A DNA stretch of 64,000 nt from Setophaga petechia (lineage: Eukaryota; Chordata; Aves; Passeriformes; Parulidae). Made by a program: the position numbers and the translations under genes. Shown here in pieces: positions 50,928-59,170 of the stretch. The notes beneath the pieces were generated by a model, which was not told the origin of the DNA, made no database searches, and worked only from the letters and a program-made list of their open reading frames with translations. The stretch covers positions 10,558,001 to 10,622,000 of the forward strand of contig JANCRA010000031.1 of assembly GCA_024362935.1 (NCBI GenBank), given 5' to 3'. Numbering within the stretch: position 1 is the stretch's first letter; each line of letters starts with the position of its first letter.

Positions 50928-51460
50928 ACAACTTTACAAACTGATTCTACAGTAGAACTGGCCCACCCGCTAAGGCCCCAACCTTTAAAAAGGTTCCCCA
51001 GCCAGTCAGAAGTTTCTTGTTTTATCTGGTGTACTAGGTCTTGTAGCTGCTTAATAGTGTGTCTGGCATCCTCAGCTCGCGATGACAAGTTCAAGCAGCA
51101 GAGGCCCTCAAACTCTTCGCATTTATGGTGGTGTAGCAGCAATAGAAAATCTATTGCTGCCCTATTTTGAAGAGTCGCCTTCCTTGTTATTTCCTCGTCT
51201 GTGAGGAGGTCGTATATTGCAGCTGATGTTAAATTCGCTTGCTTAGCTACCCAACACTCTAGGTGGCCCAATTCACCTAGAGACTTAGCCACCGATACCC
51301 AAGGCAATAAAATGGTAAAGGCAACTGTTTTGGAGTGCGACCAATGTGTAATTTCGCTGTCACAATCTTCAGTGAGGTCCTCAAGACCCCTTTTTGATCT
51401 AGCCAATTCAGATGTGACGTTTGCCTTTTTCCAATTAATAATTTGGGTGATGTTGGGCAA
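50924..51460 (-). CDS. env: Env transmembrane subunit ectodomain, alpharetrovirus-like
   Basis: This frame holds a potential glycosylation site (NVT, residues 14-16), a furin-type site RSKR (21-24), then an internal fusion-loop candidate bounded by Cys33 and Cys69, which are residues 9 and 45 after the cleavage point. It continues with a heptad-rich region, LQNRAAID (97-104), and a C-x6-CC motif (114, 121, 122), then a membrane-proximal Trp-rich part. Cys9/Cys45 and C-x6-CC are the pattern of avian alpharetrovirus TM proteins (family knowledge). In a working virus this subunit would drive membrane fusion and be disulfide-linked to SU. The frame differs from SU upstream and from the anchor downstream, and the listed start codon is not a true start. 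As assembled, no full Env can be made. Confidence 0.85.
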   Translation of the reverse strand: MPNITQIINWKKANVTSELARSKRGLEDLTEDCDSEITHWSHSKTVAFTILLPWVSVAKSLGELGHLECWVAKQANLTSAAIYDLLTDEEITRKATLQNRAAIDFLLLLHHHKCEEFEGLCCLNLSSRAEDARHTIKQLQDLVHQIKQETSDWLGNLFKGWGLSGWASSTVESVCKVV

Positions 51461-52085
51461 GCGTCAGCTTGCCAAAAGTGCACGGCCCTCCGGTCAGGCG
51501 AGAGGGGATACCTGCCCACGCTCGGTCGCCACAAATCAAAAACACTCCTTTGGGAAGGGCGTAAGGAATCTGGCCGGTGGTAGTGGGCCGACTGATCTTT
51601 AATACTGCTGAGCACCACTGCTGGGCTTGGTATTCTACCTTCTTCTGCTGCACCACCTCTACGCCTTTCTTAACGGGAACTATTGTGTAATCAAACTGAA
51701 AACAAACGGTGGCATTGGTGGAACCGAGTAGATGTAATTCTGTGGGCTCCGGCGCTAAGGGGTCCAACCTCCTTACCCCGTCTCTCCAGGCTTTACTGGT
51801 ATCGAAACCGGGAGGAATGGTAAGGCTCCGGGCCAAGATAGGGGATAGGGCAGACTGAAAGGCGGAAGGGAACTCGCCTGGAGAGAAGGGAATCCCCACA
51901 AGGCAGGACGACATTGGGTCCTCTGCTGCGCTAGTGTCCAGGCAGATATGATCTTGGCCCATGGACTGAGCTAAGGCACGCCAGACATTGACCTTGGGCT
52001 GGGGGACGACCCATGACTCCGACGGTGTTATCAGAATGCCACAGGTCATCAGCAGGAGAATGCTGAGAGCTGGGTTGGGAGCCAT
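51435..52085 (-). CDS. env: Env surface subunit, truncated by a frame switch
   Basis: The ORF has an ATG start at 52085, 34 bp below a strong splice acceptor, and begins with a signal peptide (hydrophobic [11 protein letters not shown] within the first 20 residues). The 216 residues contain several cysteines and at least one N-glycosylation motif (NAT near residue 154). No gammaretroviral CXXC motif is seen, and the length is shorter than typical alpharetrovirus SU. It would bind the host receptor. The frame closes at 51435, overlapping the beginning of the TM frame, which lies one base out of register, so SU and TM cannot be translated as one precursor here. Receptor and relatives are unknown to me. 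Confidence 0.75.
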   Translation of the reverse strand: MAPNPALSILLLMTCGILITPSESWVVPQPKVNVWRALAQSMGQDHICLDTSAAEDPMSSCLVGIPFSPGEFPSAFQSALSPILARSLTIPPGFDTSKAWRDGVRRLDPLAPEPTELHLLGSTNATVCFQFDYTIVPVKKGVEVVQQKKVEYQAQQWCSAVLKISRPTTTGQIPYALPKGVFLICGDRAWAGIPSRLTGGPCTFGKLTLAQHHPNY

Positions 52086-52118
52086 AGATGGAGATGCGGG
52101 GGCCAGCGGGGGAGATGA

Positions 52119-52134
52119 ACTGAAAAAGATAAAG
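52119..52134 (-). promoter_or_regulatory. Splice acceptor for env mRNA
   Basis: On the minus strand a pyrimidine tract CTTTATCTTTTTCAG ends at 52120, 34 bases upstream of the env ATG. Its position between the end of integrase and env is where a retroviral subgenomic acceptor belongs. It would pair with the donor near 58044. Confidence 0.7.
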
Positions 52135-52163
52135 AAAGCTGCACTAGTATAAGGCAGTTAAAC

Positions 52164-52650
52164 TCATGGTTCTGTCCCATATAACGAACTTAAATCATAA
52201 GAAAATTGGAAGGACACTGGAGAGGGAGGTCGGGAGTCACATAAGGGTAGATCTGAGGAAAAAGGGGGTATCAGAGAGGGGGATTCCGCCTCCGAGGAAG
52301 ACAGAGAATCTGAGGAAGATGTTAGTTTCTTCTTCCGCCGCCAACATGCCTCATGCACCTGGGGCACAGCCTTTTTCTGGGTCCCCTGTTTCGGGAGGAA
52401 GGGCCGGATCCACTTTGATGGTACCCATTTCGGCCCTGAGGGAGTAGACACGCAAGTGTATCCCCTCCCCCACGTGACTAGGTCAAACGGCCCCTCCATC
52501 CTCCAGGTCTCTGGATCCTTGATAAGGACCGGAGGCCTGACCTTAGGTTGCAGCTGTTGGTGACTGCTGAAATGCCGGACTACTGGAGGATTTAAATTGT
52601 CAAAGGCACAATTCAGGAAGTTGAGAGTGTAAAGTGCCCTTGACAGCCGG
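52164..52650 (-). CDS. pol: Integrase C-terminal DNA-binding domain, separated by a frameshift
   Basis: This frame carries the typical C-terminal integrase signature (TWGRGY followed by WVPSKWIRP) of the alpha/beta-retroviral family, then a basic RRKKK patch and a serine-rich tail. The open frame extends upstream to about 52650 without a stop, although the first ATG is at 52499. It is one frame away from the catalytic core of integrase. The switch lies near a run of seven G on the plus strand (52655-52661), where a one-base length change would account for it. In an intact element this would be the end of Pol. Confidence 0.8.
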
Positions 52651-55230
52651 ACGTGGGGGGGTCTCCACCTTCACAGCCGCCTGCTGTCTTGAGAGTACTT
52701 TCTTTAGGCTCTGGTGGGCCCTCTCCACCATGGCTTGGCCTGTCGGGGAATAGGGGATGCTGGTCTTATGTTCTATTCCCCATTGCTGCAGGAAGCTCCG
52801 CAGCTCCTTGGATGTATACGCTGGCCCATTATCTGTTTTTATGGCCCTAGGGATGCCTAAGACAGCGAACGCTAGAAGCAGATGCTTCTGAACATCTGCT
52901 GCCCTTTCACCTGTGTGGGTGGAGGTGAAGATAGCACCGGAAAAGGTATCTATCGAGACATGGACGTAACACAGTCTTCCAAAAGATGGGACATGTGTCA
53001 CGTCCATTTGCCACACCTCACAGCTCGCCAAGCCTCGGGGATTTGCCCCCGAAGCTATGACAGGCATCTGGTCTTTCTGGCATTGGGGACATGTGGCCAC
53101 GATCGCTTTGGCCTGGTCCTGAGTGAGGTGGAACTGCCGGACCAAGCCAGGCGCATTTTGGTGGAACAGCTGGTGGCTGATCTTAGCCTGACCGAACACA
53201 TCCGGGACCGGGCCCATCGCGACAGCAGCCGCAGCCAAAGAGTCGGCTCTGCGGTTGCCCTCAGCAATGAACCCTGGCAGATCTGTGTGGGACCTCACAT
53301 GCATCACATAATATGGATGCTCACGGTGGGAGACTAAATCTACAAGTCTCGCGAGCAAATTGAATAAATTTTGGTTAGAAACCTCCTGAAGAACTGCAGA
53401 GTCTGCTCTGGATACTACCCCAGCAACGTATGCTGAATCTGTAACCAAATTGAAAGGCGCTGGGAACCTCTGGAATGCCCTGATGACTGCATCTAACTCA
53501 GCAATTTGTGGAGAACCTTCCACAATGGCAACATCAGTCTCCCACTGCTGAGTCTGAGGATCTTTCCAAGTCATTACTGACTTGTGAGATGCTCCAGACG
53601 TGTCTGTAAAAACTGTCAAGGCATCCAGGGGCTCCCTACTCTGAACCCTTTTTAGAGATAATTTGAATTCCGAATTAAACAATTTATGGGCCGGCCGATT
53701 AACAGCAATACTCCCTGTGTAGCTATCCAGAGCGAATTGAAGCATTTCATTAGTTTGAAGCAGATCTTCAAAAGCTTTCTTTGTGAATTGGCCCGATTCC
53801 AATTGAATTGGTATATGGATGCATGTGAAGTCGCAGCCTGCCAGCTCCCTGATCCGCGTTCTTGCTTTGCAGATCAGTTCGGCTACCAGCTCCTGTGGCC
53901 TTGTCATCCTTTTGGACGTTTGATGACTGAGAAAAACCCACTCTATGATTAAGAGGGGATCTCTCGAGCCTTGGTCCTTCAGACTTTTGTCCCACTGGTG
54001 GATTATGCCATGGAGGTGTGGCAACTTTCCCAGCACTACAAACTTAAAGGGCAGGCCCGGATGATAGCGGTGGGCCTGCCTGGCTGAGATGGCCTTCTGG
54101 ATCCTTTCCAGCGCTACCTGAGCCTCCGGGGTGAGCGCCCTAGGAGAACATAGCTCCTCTCCCCCTTTCAACAAATTGAAAAGGGGGGCTAGGTCTTCGG
54201 TGGGAATGCCTAGCCAGGGTCTCACCCAATTTAAGGACCCACACAGTTGGTGGACATCTGCTAGGGTCCGGACATTTGTCCGAATAGCCAATTTTTGCGG
54301 AACAATGGTCCGCTTTGTAATCTCTAGGCCCAGGTACCTCCAAGGTGGCATCCTTTGAATCTTCTCCTGCTGGAGCTCGAACCCTGCAGCAACCAACGCA
54401 TTGGTTGTCAGGTCAAGTGCATGGACAAGCAGATCATGGTCTGGCGCACAAACGAGGATGTCGTCCATGTAATGATGGATGATGACAACATCCCCTAGGG
54501 CTCCATGAATGGGGGACAGCCGAGAAGCGACGTACCACTGGCAGATGACTGGCGAGTTCTTCATTCCTTGTGGAAGTACTCGCCAATGGTAGCGCTTGTC
54601 TGGGGACTCATGGTTGATGGAGGGAACTGTGAAAGCGAAACGCGGGGCATCATCAGGGTGTAGAGGAATTTGGAAGAAACAGTCTTTAATATCAATAACA
54701 GCCAGATTCCAATTTTGTGGGAGCATTGCAGGGGATGGCATCCCTGGTTGGAGAGAACCCATGTCTTTTATTCTATCGTTAATTTGGCGAGGGTCGGTCA
54801 GGAGCCGCCACTTATCTTTATTAGGCTTCTTGATGACAAATATAGGAGAGTTCCATGGAGACCTGGTCTCTTCTATATTGCCTTTAAGTAACTGCTCCTG
54901 AACGAGCTCGTTGAGCGCCTTCAATTTCTGTTTATTAAGTGGCCACTGTAAGACCTGTACTGGTTCATCAGACCGCCATTCCAGCTTCCAGGTCCGGCGC
55001 TCTTCAGTGGCCACTGCCCGAAAAACCTGGGGAGCCTTTGGTAGGTCAATTTTGGCCCCCCATTGGGCAAGTAGGTCTCTCCCCCAGAGAGGCTCGGTGT
55101 AATCTAATACAAACGGGCGAACCGAAGCCAATTGCCCATCTGGTCCCGTAATTTGCACAACGCTCTTTGATTGTTTTGCCAATTTTAACCCTCCTACACC
55201 TTGAATGGTACCGGCAGCGTTTTGCAAGCC
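52600..55230 (-). CDS. pol: Pol: protease end, reverse transcriptase, RNase H, integrase core
   Basis: The 875-codon frame starts immediately after an in-frame TAG (55231-55233) and has no proper start codon (its first listed codon is TTG). Residues 1-65 are the protease C-terminus with GRDLL (49-53). Reverse transcriptase follows, with Asp179 in motif A (VIDIKD), LPQG (218-221) and YMDD (253-256; positions 54460-54471). RNase H shows Asp542, Glu577, Asp597 and Asp662. Integrase shows the zinc motif H685, H689, C713, C716 and the DD35E triad Asp742, Asp799, Glu835. All catalytic residues appear present. The frame ends at 52600 after losing register with the integrase C-terminal domain near 52655. 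Protease and reverse transcriptase share one frame, unlike typical betaretroviruses, where a second frameshift separates them. Confidence 0.95.
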   Translation of the reverse strand, partial: GLQNAAGTIQGVGGLKLAKQSKSVVQITGPDGQLASVRPFVLDYTEPLWGRDLLAQWGAKIDLPKAPQVFRAVATEERRTWKLEWRSDEPVQVLQWPLNKQKLKALNELVQEQLLKGNIEETRSPWNSPIFVIKKPNKDKWRLLTDPRQINDRIKDMGSLQPGMPSPAMLPQNWNLAVIDIKDCFFQIPLHPDDAPRFAFTVPSINHESPDKRYHWRVLPQGMKNSPVICQWYVASRLSPIHGALGDVVIIHHYMDDILVCAPDHDLLVHALDLTTNALVAAGFELQQEKIQRMPPWRYLGLEITKRTIVPQKLAIRTNVRTLADVHQLCGSLNWVRPWLGIPTEDLAPLFNLLKGGEELCSPRALTPEAQVALERIQKAISARQAHRYHPGLPFKFVVLGKLPHLHGIIHQWDKSLKDQGSRDPLLIIEWVFLSHQTSKRMTRPQELVAELICKARTRIRELAGCDFTCIHIPIQLESGQFTKKAFEDLLQTNEMLQFALDSYTGSIAVNRPAHKLFNSEFKLSLKRVQSREPLDALTVFTDTSGASHKSVMTWKDPQTQQWETDVAIVEGSPQIAELDAVIRAFQRFPAPFNLVTDSAYVAGVVSRADSAVLQEVSNQNLFNLLARLVDLVSHREHPYYVMHVRSHTDLPGFIAEGNRRADSLAAAAVAMGPVPDVFGQAKISHQLFHQNAPGLVRQFHLTQDQAKAIVATCPQCQKDQMPVIASGANPRGLASCEVWQMDVTHVPSFGRLCYVHVSIDTFSGAIFTSTHTGERAADVQKHLLLAFAVLGIPRAIKTDNGPAYTSKELRSFLQQWGIEHKTSIPYSPTGQAMVERAHQSLKKVLSRQQAAVKVETPPRPAVKGTLHSQLPELCL

Positions 55231-55323
55231 CTAATGTGACGGCCACTCCTGAGAGGGAATGATCGTCACATCTGCCCCTGTGTCCAAGAGACCCCTCACT
55301 ATTTTTCGGTCCCCGCCCAACTA
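55231..55323 (-). pseudogene. pro: Protease active-site segment bounded by two in-frame TAG stops
   Basis: Between the stops at 55321-55323 and 55231-55233 lies a 29-codon piece in the same frame as both the dUTPase-like ORF and Pol. It contains the aspartic protease active site LLDTGADVTIIP (DTG at 55276-55284) and EWP, which in this family lies shortly before the second half of the enzyme. The two amber codons are the only interruptions in that frame between the dUTPase-like domain and the end of Pol near 52600. The downstream TAG falls where a tryptophan often occurs in related proteases, so a TGG to TAG change is plausible. The protease would cut Gag and Pol precursors; here it is nonfunctional unless the stops are read through. 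Confidence 0.8.
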
Positions 55324-55758
55324 GAGTTGACATGTCAGGTGGGGCTTCTCCCTCCCCACTACCTGTGCCCAGGCCACCGACGAGGGCGAGGTGCCCCTAG
55401 ATGTATTGGGTCTCCGCCGTTCTTCTGGAACAGGGATGGCCTGGGCAATAATCTGACCTTTGGGGAGGAAGAGTGGGGGTCGGACACAGTACAGCCCCAC
55501 CTCGAAACGGTCCCGGTCGGTGGTGACCAGACCCGGGACGATGTGAAGGTCTCGAGGTGTATGTTTTGTGTCACCAACGATGGTCCACCTGTAATGCCCG
55601 AGATTCCTCCAGCGACCTGGATGTTGCAGGTCGGCAGTCACCAAATGGAAATTGCTGTTAGGTAGATGTATTGCCCTGGTCAGCTGCAACCTGTAAGGAG
55701 AAACAGAGGACATAGTTGTTATTACAGGTTGAGGCTGAGGACCCCAGTTGTAATTGTG
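55321..55758 (-). CDS. pro: Degenerate dUTPase-like domain fused to protease
   Basis: The frame is open from 55758 (after a TGA) to the TAG at 55321 and has an ATG at 55713. Counting from that [17 protein letters not shown] (57-70) and KGQIIAQAI (85-93) correspond in order to dUTPase motifs III and IV, and [13 protein letters not shown] (105-117) to the glycine-rich end and linker into protease. In betaretroviruses a dUTPase domain sits exactly here, upstream of the protease (family knowledge). The aspartate and tyrosine expected in motif III are replaced, so uracil-nucleotide hydrolysis seems unlikely. The frame equals that of gag capsid and pol, not the -1 frame that the slippery site would enter, which implies an indel near 55.66-55.77 kb. 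Confidence 0.65.
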   Translation of the reverse strand, partial: HNYNWGPQPQPVITTMSSVSPYRLQLTRAIHLPNSNFHLVTADLQHPGRWRNLGHYRWTIVGDTKHTPRDLHIVPGLVTTDRDRFEVGLYCVRPPLFLPKGQIIAQAIPVPEERRRPNTSRGTSPSSVAWAQVVGREKPHLTCQL

Positions 55759-55903
55759 TCAAGTCCGATCGAAGAAAAGACAAATCAGGTAGGCAATGTG
55801 TTGACGGTGAGCTCTCTGTCTCTCCCTCCCTGCTAGATGTTAAATTGTCCGCCTTATTTTTGTCTTCGCGCAGGGAGGGTCTGCGCTGTCCGCCTAGTTT
55901 TTT
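55658..55903 (-). CDS. pro: Start of the pro frame reached by -1 frameshifting
   Basis: After the slippery site the -1 frame stays open for about 80 codons, reading [11 protein letters not shown] and then a Ser/Thr- and charge-rich linker, and stops at 55658. It overlaps the dUTPase-like ORF, which lies in another frame. A linker of this kind between nucleocapsid and dUTPase is expected in betaretroviral Gag-Pro proteins. Open length and location support genuine use of frameshifting in the ancestor; a frame change before 55658 breaks the continuation in this copy. Confidence 0.55.
   Translation of the reverse strand, partial: KKLGGQRRPSLREDKNKADNLTSSREGETESSPSTHCLPDLSFLRSDLTQLQLGSSASTCNNNYVLCFSLQVAADQGNTST
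55868..55903 (-). promoter_or_regulatory. -1 ribosomal frameshift signal: A-AAA-AAC plus stem-loop
   Basis: At the 3' end of gag the minus strand reads A AAA AAC in the gag frame (55903-55897), directly followed by the gag stop TAG (55896-55894). Ten bases further on, a perfect 6-bp GC-rich stem (55881-55886 with 55868-55873) encloses a 7-nt loop. Heptamer, spacing and hairpin match retroviral gag-pro frameshift cassettes; A-AAA-AAC is the heptamer used in several betaretroviruses (family knowledge). Whether a pseudoknot forms cannot be decided by eye. Confidence 0.85.
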
Positions 55904-56832
55904 TGCTCCCTTTCCCCTCCCTCCTCCTCCTTCCTCCGGAACTCCATAAACTTCCGGCGCAGAGGACACTGCGGCATCCAATGGCCCATCTGGCCACACA
56001 GATGACAAGGATGCGTCGCAGTGGTCCTCCGGCTGGTCCCTGGTGTAGACGGGGTTGAGGCGGCGGCGGCTTCGACGTCAGGGTATCCTTCGACTGGAGC
56101 TTCAGCGAAGGCCGCGGATGCGCGTTTCAGGCAGGACCGCGGATCTTGGAGGGGAACCTTCCTCGCACAAACCTCTATCATTTGCTCTATTGTCGGTCGT
56201 GGGCTCAGGGGGAGAGACCGGATGGCTTCCCTACACGCCGCATTGGCGTTCAGGTACGCCATCTGCCGGAGCACTTCTTCCTTCTCCCTTTCCCCGGGAA
56301 CCTGAGTACCCACGAACCGATGGAGCCTTTCCACAAATGCGAGGTACGGTTCCTGCGGTCCCTGCCTGACTTCTTCGACCTCCACCTGGGATGTTGCTGC
56401 AGGCAGTTTGTAGAAAGCACGCTCCGCAGCCCTGCAAGACTCCAGCAATTGTGAAGGGAACAGTACCCGCGCCTGAATGGCCCCGCCAGCCCAAGCACCA
56501 GTGCCTACTAGATGGTCAGTTCCCAGCACCACACCCTCCGCGTCATGAGATGTGGAGTTGTTCCCCCAAAGTATTGGGAGGACTTCTCCAATCTCCCTCC
56601 CCCACTCAGCCGCCCATACCCGAAACTCCATCGGGCTTAAAAGGCTGGAGAAGAGAGCCCACAGGTCAGCCGGCACCAGATCTCCCTGTGCAAGGACCGA
56701 GCGGAGAAGCCCCCGGAAATATTCAGATTCCCGGGAGAACTCCCTCTGTGCTTTGAAGAAGGAGCGTGGGAACCGGAAATGAGGGAGGTTGAGGCGGGGC
56801 TTGGTAGCTGGGAGGGGCACTGGGCTGGGCAT
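55894..56832 (-). CDS. gag: Gag capsid and nucleocapsid
   Basis: The ORF of 312 codons contains a helical capsid region, the major homology region QGPQEPYLAFVERL (157-170) and, near the C-terminus, one CCHC zinc knuckle (Cys276, Cys279, His284, Cys289) followed by a basic segment. It ends in a TAG just after the slippery heptamer. Capsid would assemble the particle core and the knuckle would bind genomic RNA. Alpha- and betaretroviruses usually have two knuckles; only one is visible. The listed ATG is internal, since the matrix portion lies upstream in another frame. The capsid frame is uninterrupted over 900 bases, so selection or recent copying has kept it. Confidence 0.9.
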   Translation of the reverse strand: MPSPVPLPATKPRLNLPHFRFPRSFFKAQREFSRESEYFRGLLRSVLAQGDLVPADLWALFSSLLSPMEFRVWAAEWGREIGEVLPILWGNNSTSHDAEGVVLGTDHLVGTGAWAGGAIQARVLFPSQLLESCRAAERAFYKLPAATSQVEVEEVRQGPQEPYLAFVERLHRFVGTQVPGEREKEEVLRQMAYLNANAACREAIRSLPLSPRPTIEQMIEVCARKVPLQDPRSCLKRASAAFAEAPVEGYPDVEAAAASTPSTPGTSRRTTATHPCHLCGQMGHWMPQCPLRRKFMEFRRKEEEGGEREQKN

Positions 56833-57658
56833 GAAGTTTTGTCTTGCTCCACCCCCAAGGTGGAGTCAAGGGGCGGAGCGGAGTATGGAGGAGGAACTTG
56901 GGAGGGACAAACAAGGGGAGTTTCTGTGGGTGGGGATGTGGGAGGAACAGAGGGAGGACCTGAAAGCGGAGACGAAGAAAGGAAGGGGTTGGATTTGGGG
57001 AGAAAAGGGTTGTGGGAACGAGAAGGGGTTTTGGCGGGAACAGCCATGTGGCTGCCACCATTTTGTGCTCCATGGGAGCCATCTTGGGTATTATCAACAA
57101 CTTTACTACTTTGGGAGTAGGAACTGGGGACTTAGGGGCTAGGACAGAGGGAAAAGTGGAAGAGCTCCGAAGAGCCTGGCCAGGACTCTTCGGAGGGGCT
57201 GGCCGAACCGGTCGAGGGGGAGCAGGGGCAAGCTGGACCCCCTGCTTCTTGTTGGCCTTGAGGATCCCCCTCAAGGGCTCGGGCCGAAGGAAAGAGGGTG
57301 AGGTATGAGGGGTGGGGACGCAACAAGCAGGGAACGAATCGGGGGATAAACTTAAAGAAGAGGAGCCTTTCTTCAATTCCCCAGGCGGACGGAGTGTGGT
57401 CAGCACTCTGCCCGCCCAATAAGCCACGACAGGTAATTTAGTTTCCCCAGAACTAACTTCTTTGTCCAATTTTGCTACAACGGCTGCCCAAAATCGTGGC
57501 TCTTTGGCAACTTCTAGGGAAACTTCGGGGAAATGAGAAGAGACCCATTTAACTAACAATTTTAATTCTTTCTTGGGGGCTGGATAACCCCCACCAACTA
57601 ATAAACCTTTTAAGACATAATACACTCCTTTTTGATTTTTGCTCAGACTAGCACCCAT
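56723..57658 (-). CDS. gag: Gag N-terminus: myristoylated matrix and proline-rich region
   Basis: The start is chosen at the ATG 57656-57658 because it gives MGASLSKNQK, a classic N-myristoylation signal (Gly2, Ser6) with the spacing and lysines of betaretroviral matrix proteins. The frame is nominally open 18 codons further upstream, but only from a TTG. About 130 residues of matrix-like helical sequence are followed by a long Pro/Ser-rich part. Matrix would target Gag to the plasma membrane. The frame continues to 56723 but capsid is encoded in another frame from about 56.83 kb, so at least one frame change occurs between roughly 57.1 and 56.83 kb, and the C-terminal part of this ORF is probably not native sequence. 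Confidence 0.8.
   Translation of the reverse strand: MGASLSKNQKGVYYVLKGLLVGGGYPAPKKELKLLVKWVSSHFPEVSLEVAKEPRFWAAVVAKLDKEVSSGETKLPVVAYWAGRVLTTLRPPGELKKGSSSLSLSPDSFPACCVPTPHTSPSFLRPEPLRGILKANKKQGVQLAPAPPRPVRPAPPKSPGQALRSSSTFPSVLAPKSPVPTPKVVKLLIIPKMAPMEHKMVAATWLFPPKPLLVPTTLFSPNPTPSFLRLRFQVLPLFLPHPHPQKLPLFVPPKFLLHTPLRPLTPPWGWSKTKLHAQPSAPPSYQAPPQPPSFPVPTLLLQSTEGVLPGI
56850..57047 (-). pseudogene. gag: Gag proline-rich linker with PPPY late-domain motif, in a third frame
   Basis: Between matrix and capsid a proline- and serine-rich open frame includes SQVPPPYSAPPL, with PPPY at 56883-56894. PPPY motifs recruit NEDD4-type ubiquitin ligases for budding and usually lie between matrix and capsid (family knowledge). 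This frame differs from both the matrix frame and the capsid frame. Because all three frames are open and proline-rich here, the true path of Gag through this part cannot be fixed without a related intact copy. Confidence 0.5.
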
Positions 57659-58255
57659 GGTCTGACTTTCGAGGGGAAAAACAAGAAAAATAAACTGCCT
57701 CGAAAGGAGCAAAAATCAAGATGTTACTGACCCACCCAGAGAAAAACACAAACTAAAATAGTGAGGTGCCAACCTCCAGCCCCTGCTCCCTCCGCTGTCC
57801 CCAAGTCTGGGGTTTCACTGAGGGGAAAGAAAAGATGTTGGGTGGTGTGATCTGGCCCCAAGTCTGGGGACACAGACCACACGGGAAAGGAAAATAACAA
57901 ACAGAGGGGTGGGACAGCTCCCGAAAAAGGAAAGAGGGAAACTACCTTAAGGGAAAAGGGTAGGGAGCAGGTCCCCAGTGCAGGGCATATGCTCTTAGGG
58001 AAGGTTAAAAAGGCAGGGGGGGAAACCCCAAGTCTGGGGCTTACCAGGTCCGGAGGCGGCACAAAAGAAAACTCCTGGGCAGGTGGTCCTCGTCCCTGAA
58101 GCCCTCCTCGGGTGCAGGGAGTTGCGGCTCCAGATCCCCAGGGAGCGCTGCCCTTAAAACAGGGCCTGCTGCAACCTGAGGTAGTCCGGCGTCCAGAGGA
58201 TTTGTAAATCCAAAACGTGAGGTCCGGTGGTCAGGCGTCCAGGCGTCCAGCCTCT
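57659..58255 (-). other. Provirus 5' leader with three copies of a 14-nt palindromic element
   Basis: About 600 nt lie between the primer site and gag. The plus-strand 14-mer CCCCAAGTCTGGGG occurs at 57799-57812, 57856-57869 and 58026-58039. Each copy can form a CCCCA/TGGGG stem. No coding frame here shows family similarity. Leaders of this size hold packaging and dimerisation signals in other retroviruses; repeated short hairpins are good candidates, but this is inference. Confidence 0.7.
58040..58048 (-). promoter_or_regulatory. Major splice donor of the leader
   Basis: The minus strand reads CCTGGTAAGC, a strong match to the donor consensus, with the GT at 58044-58043. It lies about 210 nt below the primer site and would join to the acceptor at 52120 to make env mRNA. 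The third palindromic element abuts it. Confidence 0.65.
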
Positions 58256-58273
58256 GCCCCACGTTGGGCGCCA
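58256..58273 (-). promoter_or_regulatory. Primer binding site, tRNA-Lys (Lys1,2) type
   Basis: Three bases inside the 5' LTR the minus strand reads TGGCGCCCAACGTGGGGC, complementary to the 3' end of tRNA-Lys with anticodon CUU. Mouse mammary-type and Mason-Pfizer-type betaretroviruses and HERV-K elements use Lys tRNAs, whereas avian leukosis-type viruses use tRNA-Trp (family knowledge). All 18 bases fit. Confidence 0.9.
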
Positions 58274-58598
58274 AACTGCAGCTGTGTTGGCCCTAAGGTC
58301 GAGCGTCCGGCCAGCTCGGAGTGGCCAACACTCTGGCTGCGCTCGTGGGTCCCCTTGGCGTCTGTGGCCTTGGGCTGACCTCACTGCGGACGATGATGCT
58401 GCCGGTCGGACGAGGAAGGAGCTTGGACACTCACTGAGGGTGTAGCAGGTTTATTGATAAACCCGAGTAGACATCCAGGGAGCGACCCCAAGGAGAAGGA
58501 ACAACAGGGAGATCCCCCAGCGAGTGACCCCGAGGGGCGGGAGAAACAAGATTATATATGGGGAGGTAACATAGGGAGGGGTTGACAAGAAACCAATG

Positions 58599-58603
58599 GG
58601 GAA
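58599..58603. repeat. Target duplication GGGAA of the nested LTR (left copy)
   Basis: GGGAA at 58599-58603 is repeated at 59223-59227. The uninterrupted 3' LTR has this sequence once, which proves that it was duplicated on insertion. Confidence 0.95.
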
Positions 58604-58838
58604 TGTTATGAACTGAATTTTGTTAAATTTTATAAACCAGAGCTGCCGAGGCAGAACTGCTGGGCAGGGTTACTTGTTATGTTAACTATAAGTCGTTAGA
58701 GTTAATAGTTCTCTTTGTATCACTTAACGACCCTAGCCAGGGCAGGTAGATAGCCCTACTTTTGTGTTGCTGGGGAGGAGGGAGGCATTACAATATGTAG
58801 ATTTTGAGGACCCACTGTACCATGGGATGTATTGAACT

Positions 58839-58846
58839 TATAAAAA
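58839..58846 (+). promoter_or_regulatory. TATA box of the nested LTR
   Basis: TATAAAAA in the nested solo LTR, about 330 bp before its poly(A) signal. Transcription from it would run away from the provirus genes, towards the right flank. Confidence 0.6.
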
Positions 58847-59170
58847 CCCCAAAACCAACGAGCCAAATATAAAATTGAAGAATTAGAATGATTCGTGGAT
58901 GTGGGGAGTGGAGTGCTGGACCTGCAGAGATGTTGAGAGACCTTAGTGCCCCTCGCCCTGACTAAAGAAGTTGCCTGGGACCGGGACCTGGAGCTGGGAA
59001 GCAGGGAAAAGTGAGAAATACCGGGGTCCTGCCCAGACGTCCCTGTGAGGATCGGACCCCTGGCTCTGTCCCTGTGGACAAAGCTGCACATCCTCCTCCT
59101 CTGAGCCACGCTGGGAAGAAGACGGAGACGGCCGCCTTGTCGAGCTTCCTAATCCTGAGCTGATCTCTTT

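Noticed and set aside
51277..51618. 113-codon ORF overlapping the SU/TM junction
   Set aside because: It is a shadow in the third frame; the genuine SU and TM motifs are in the other two frames.
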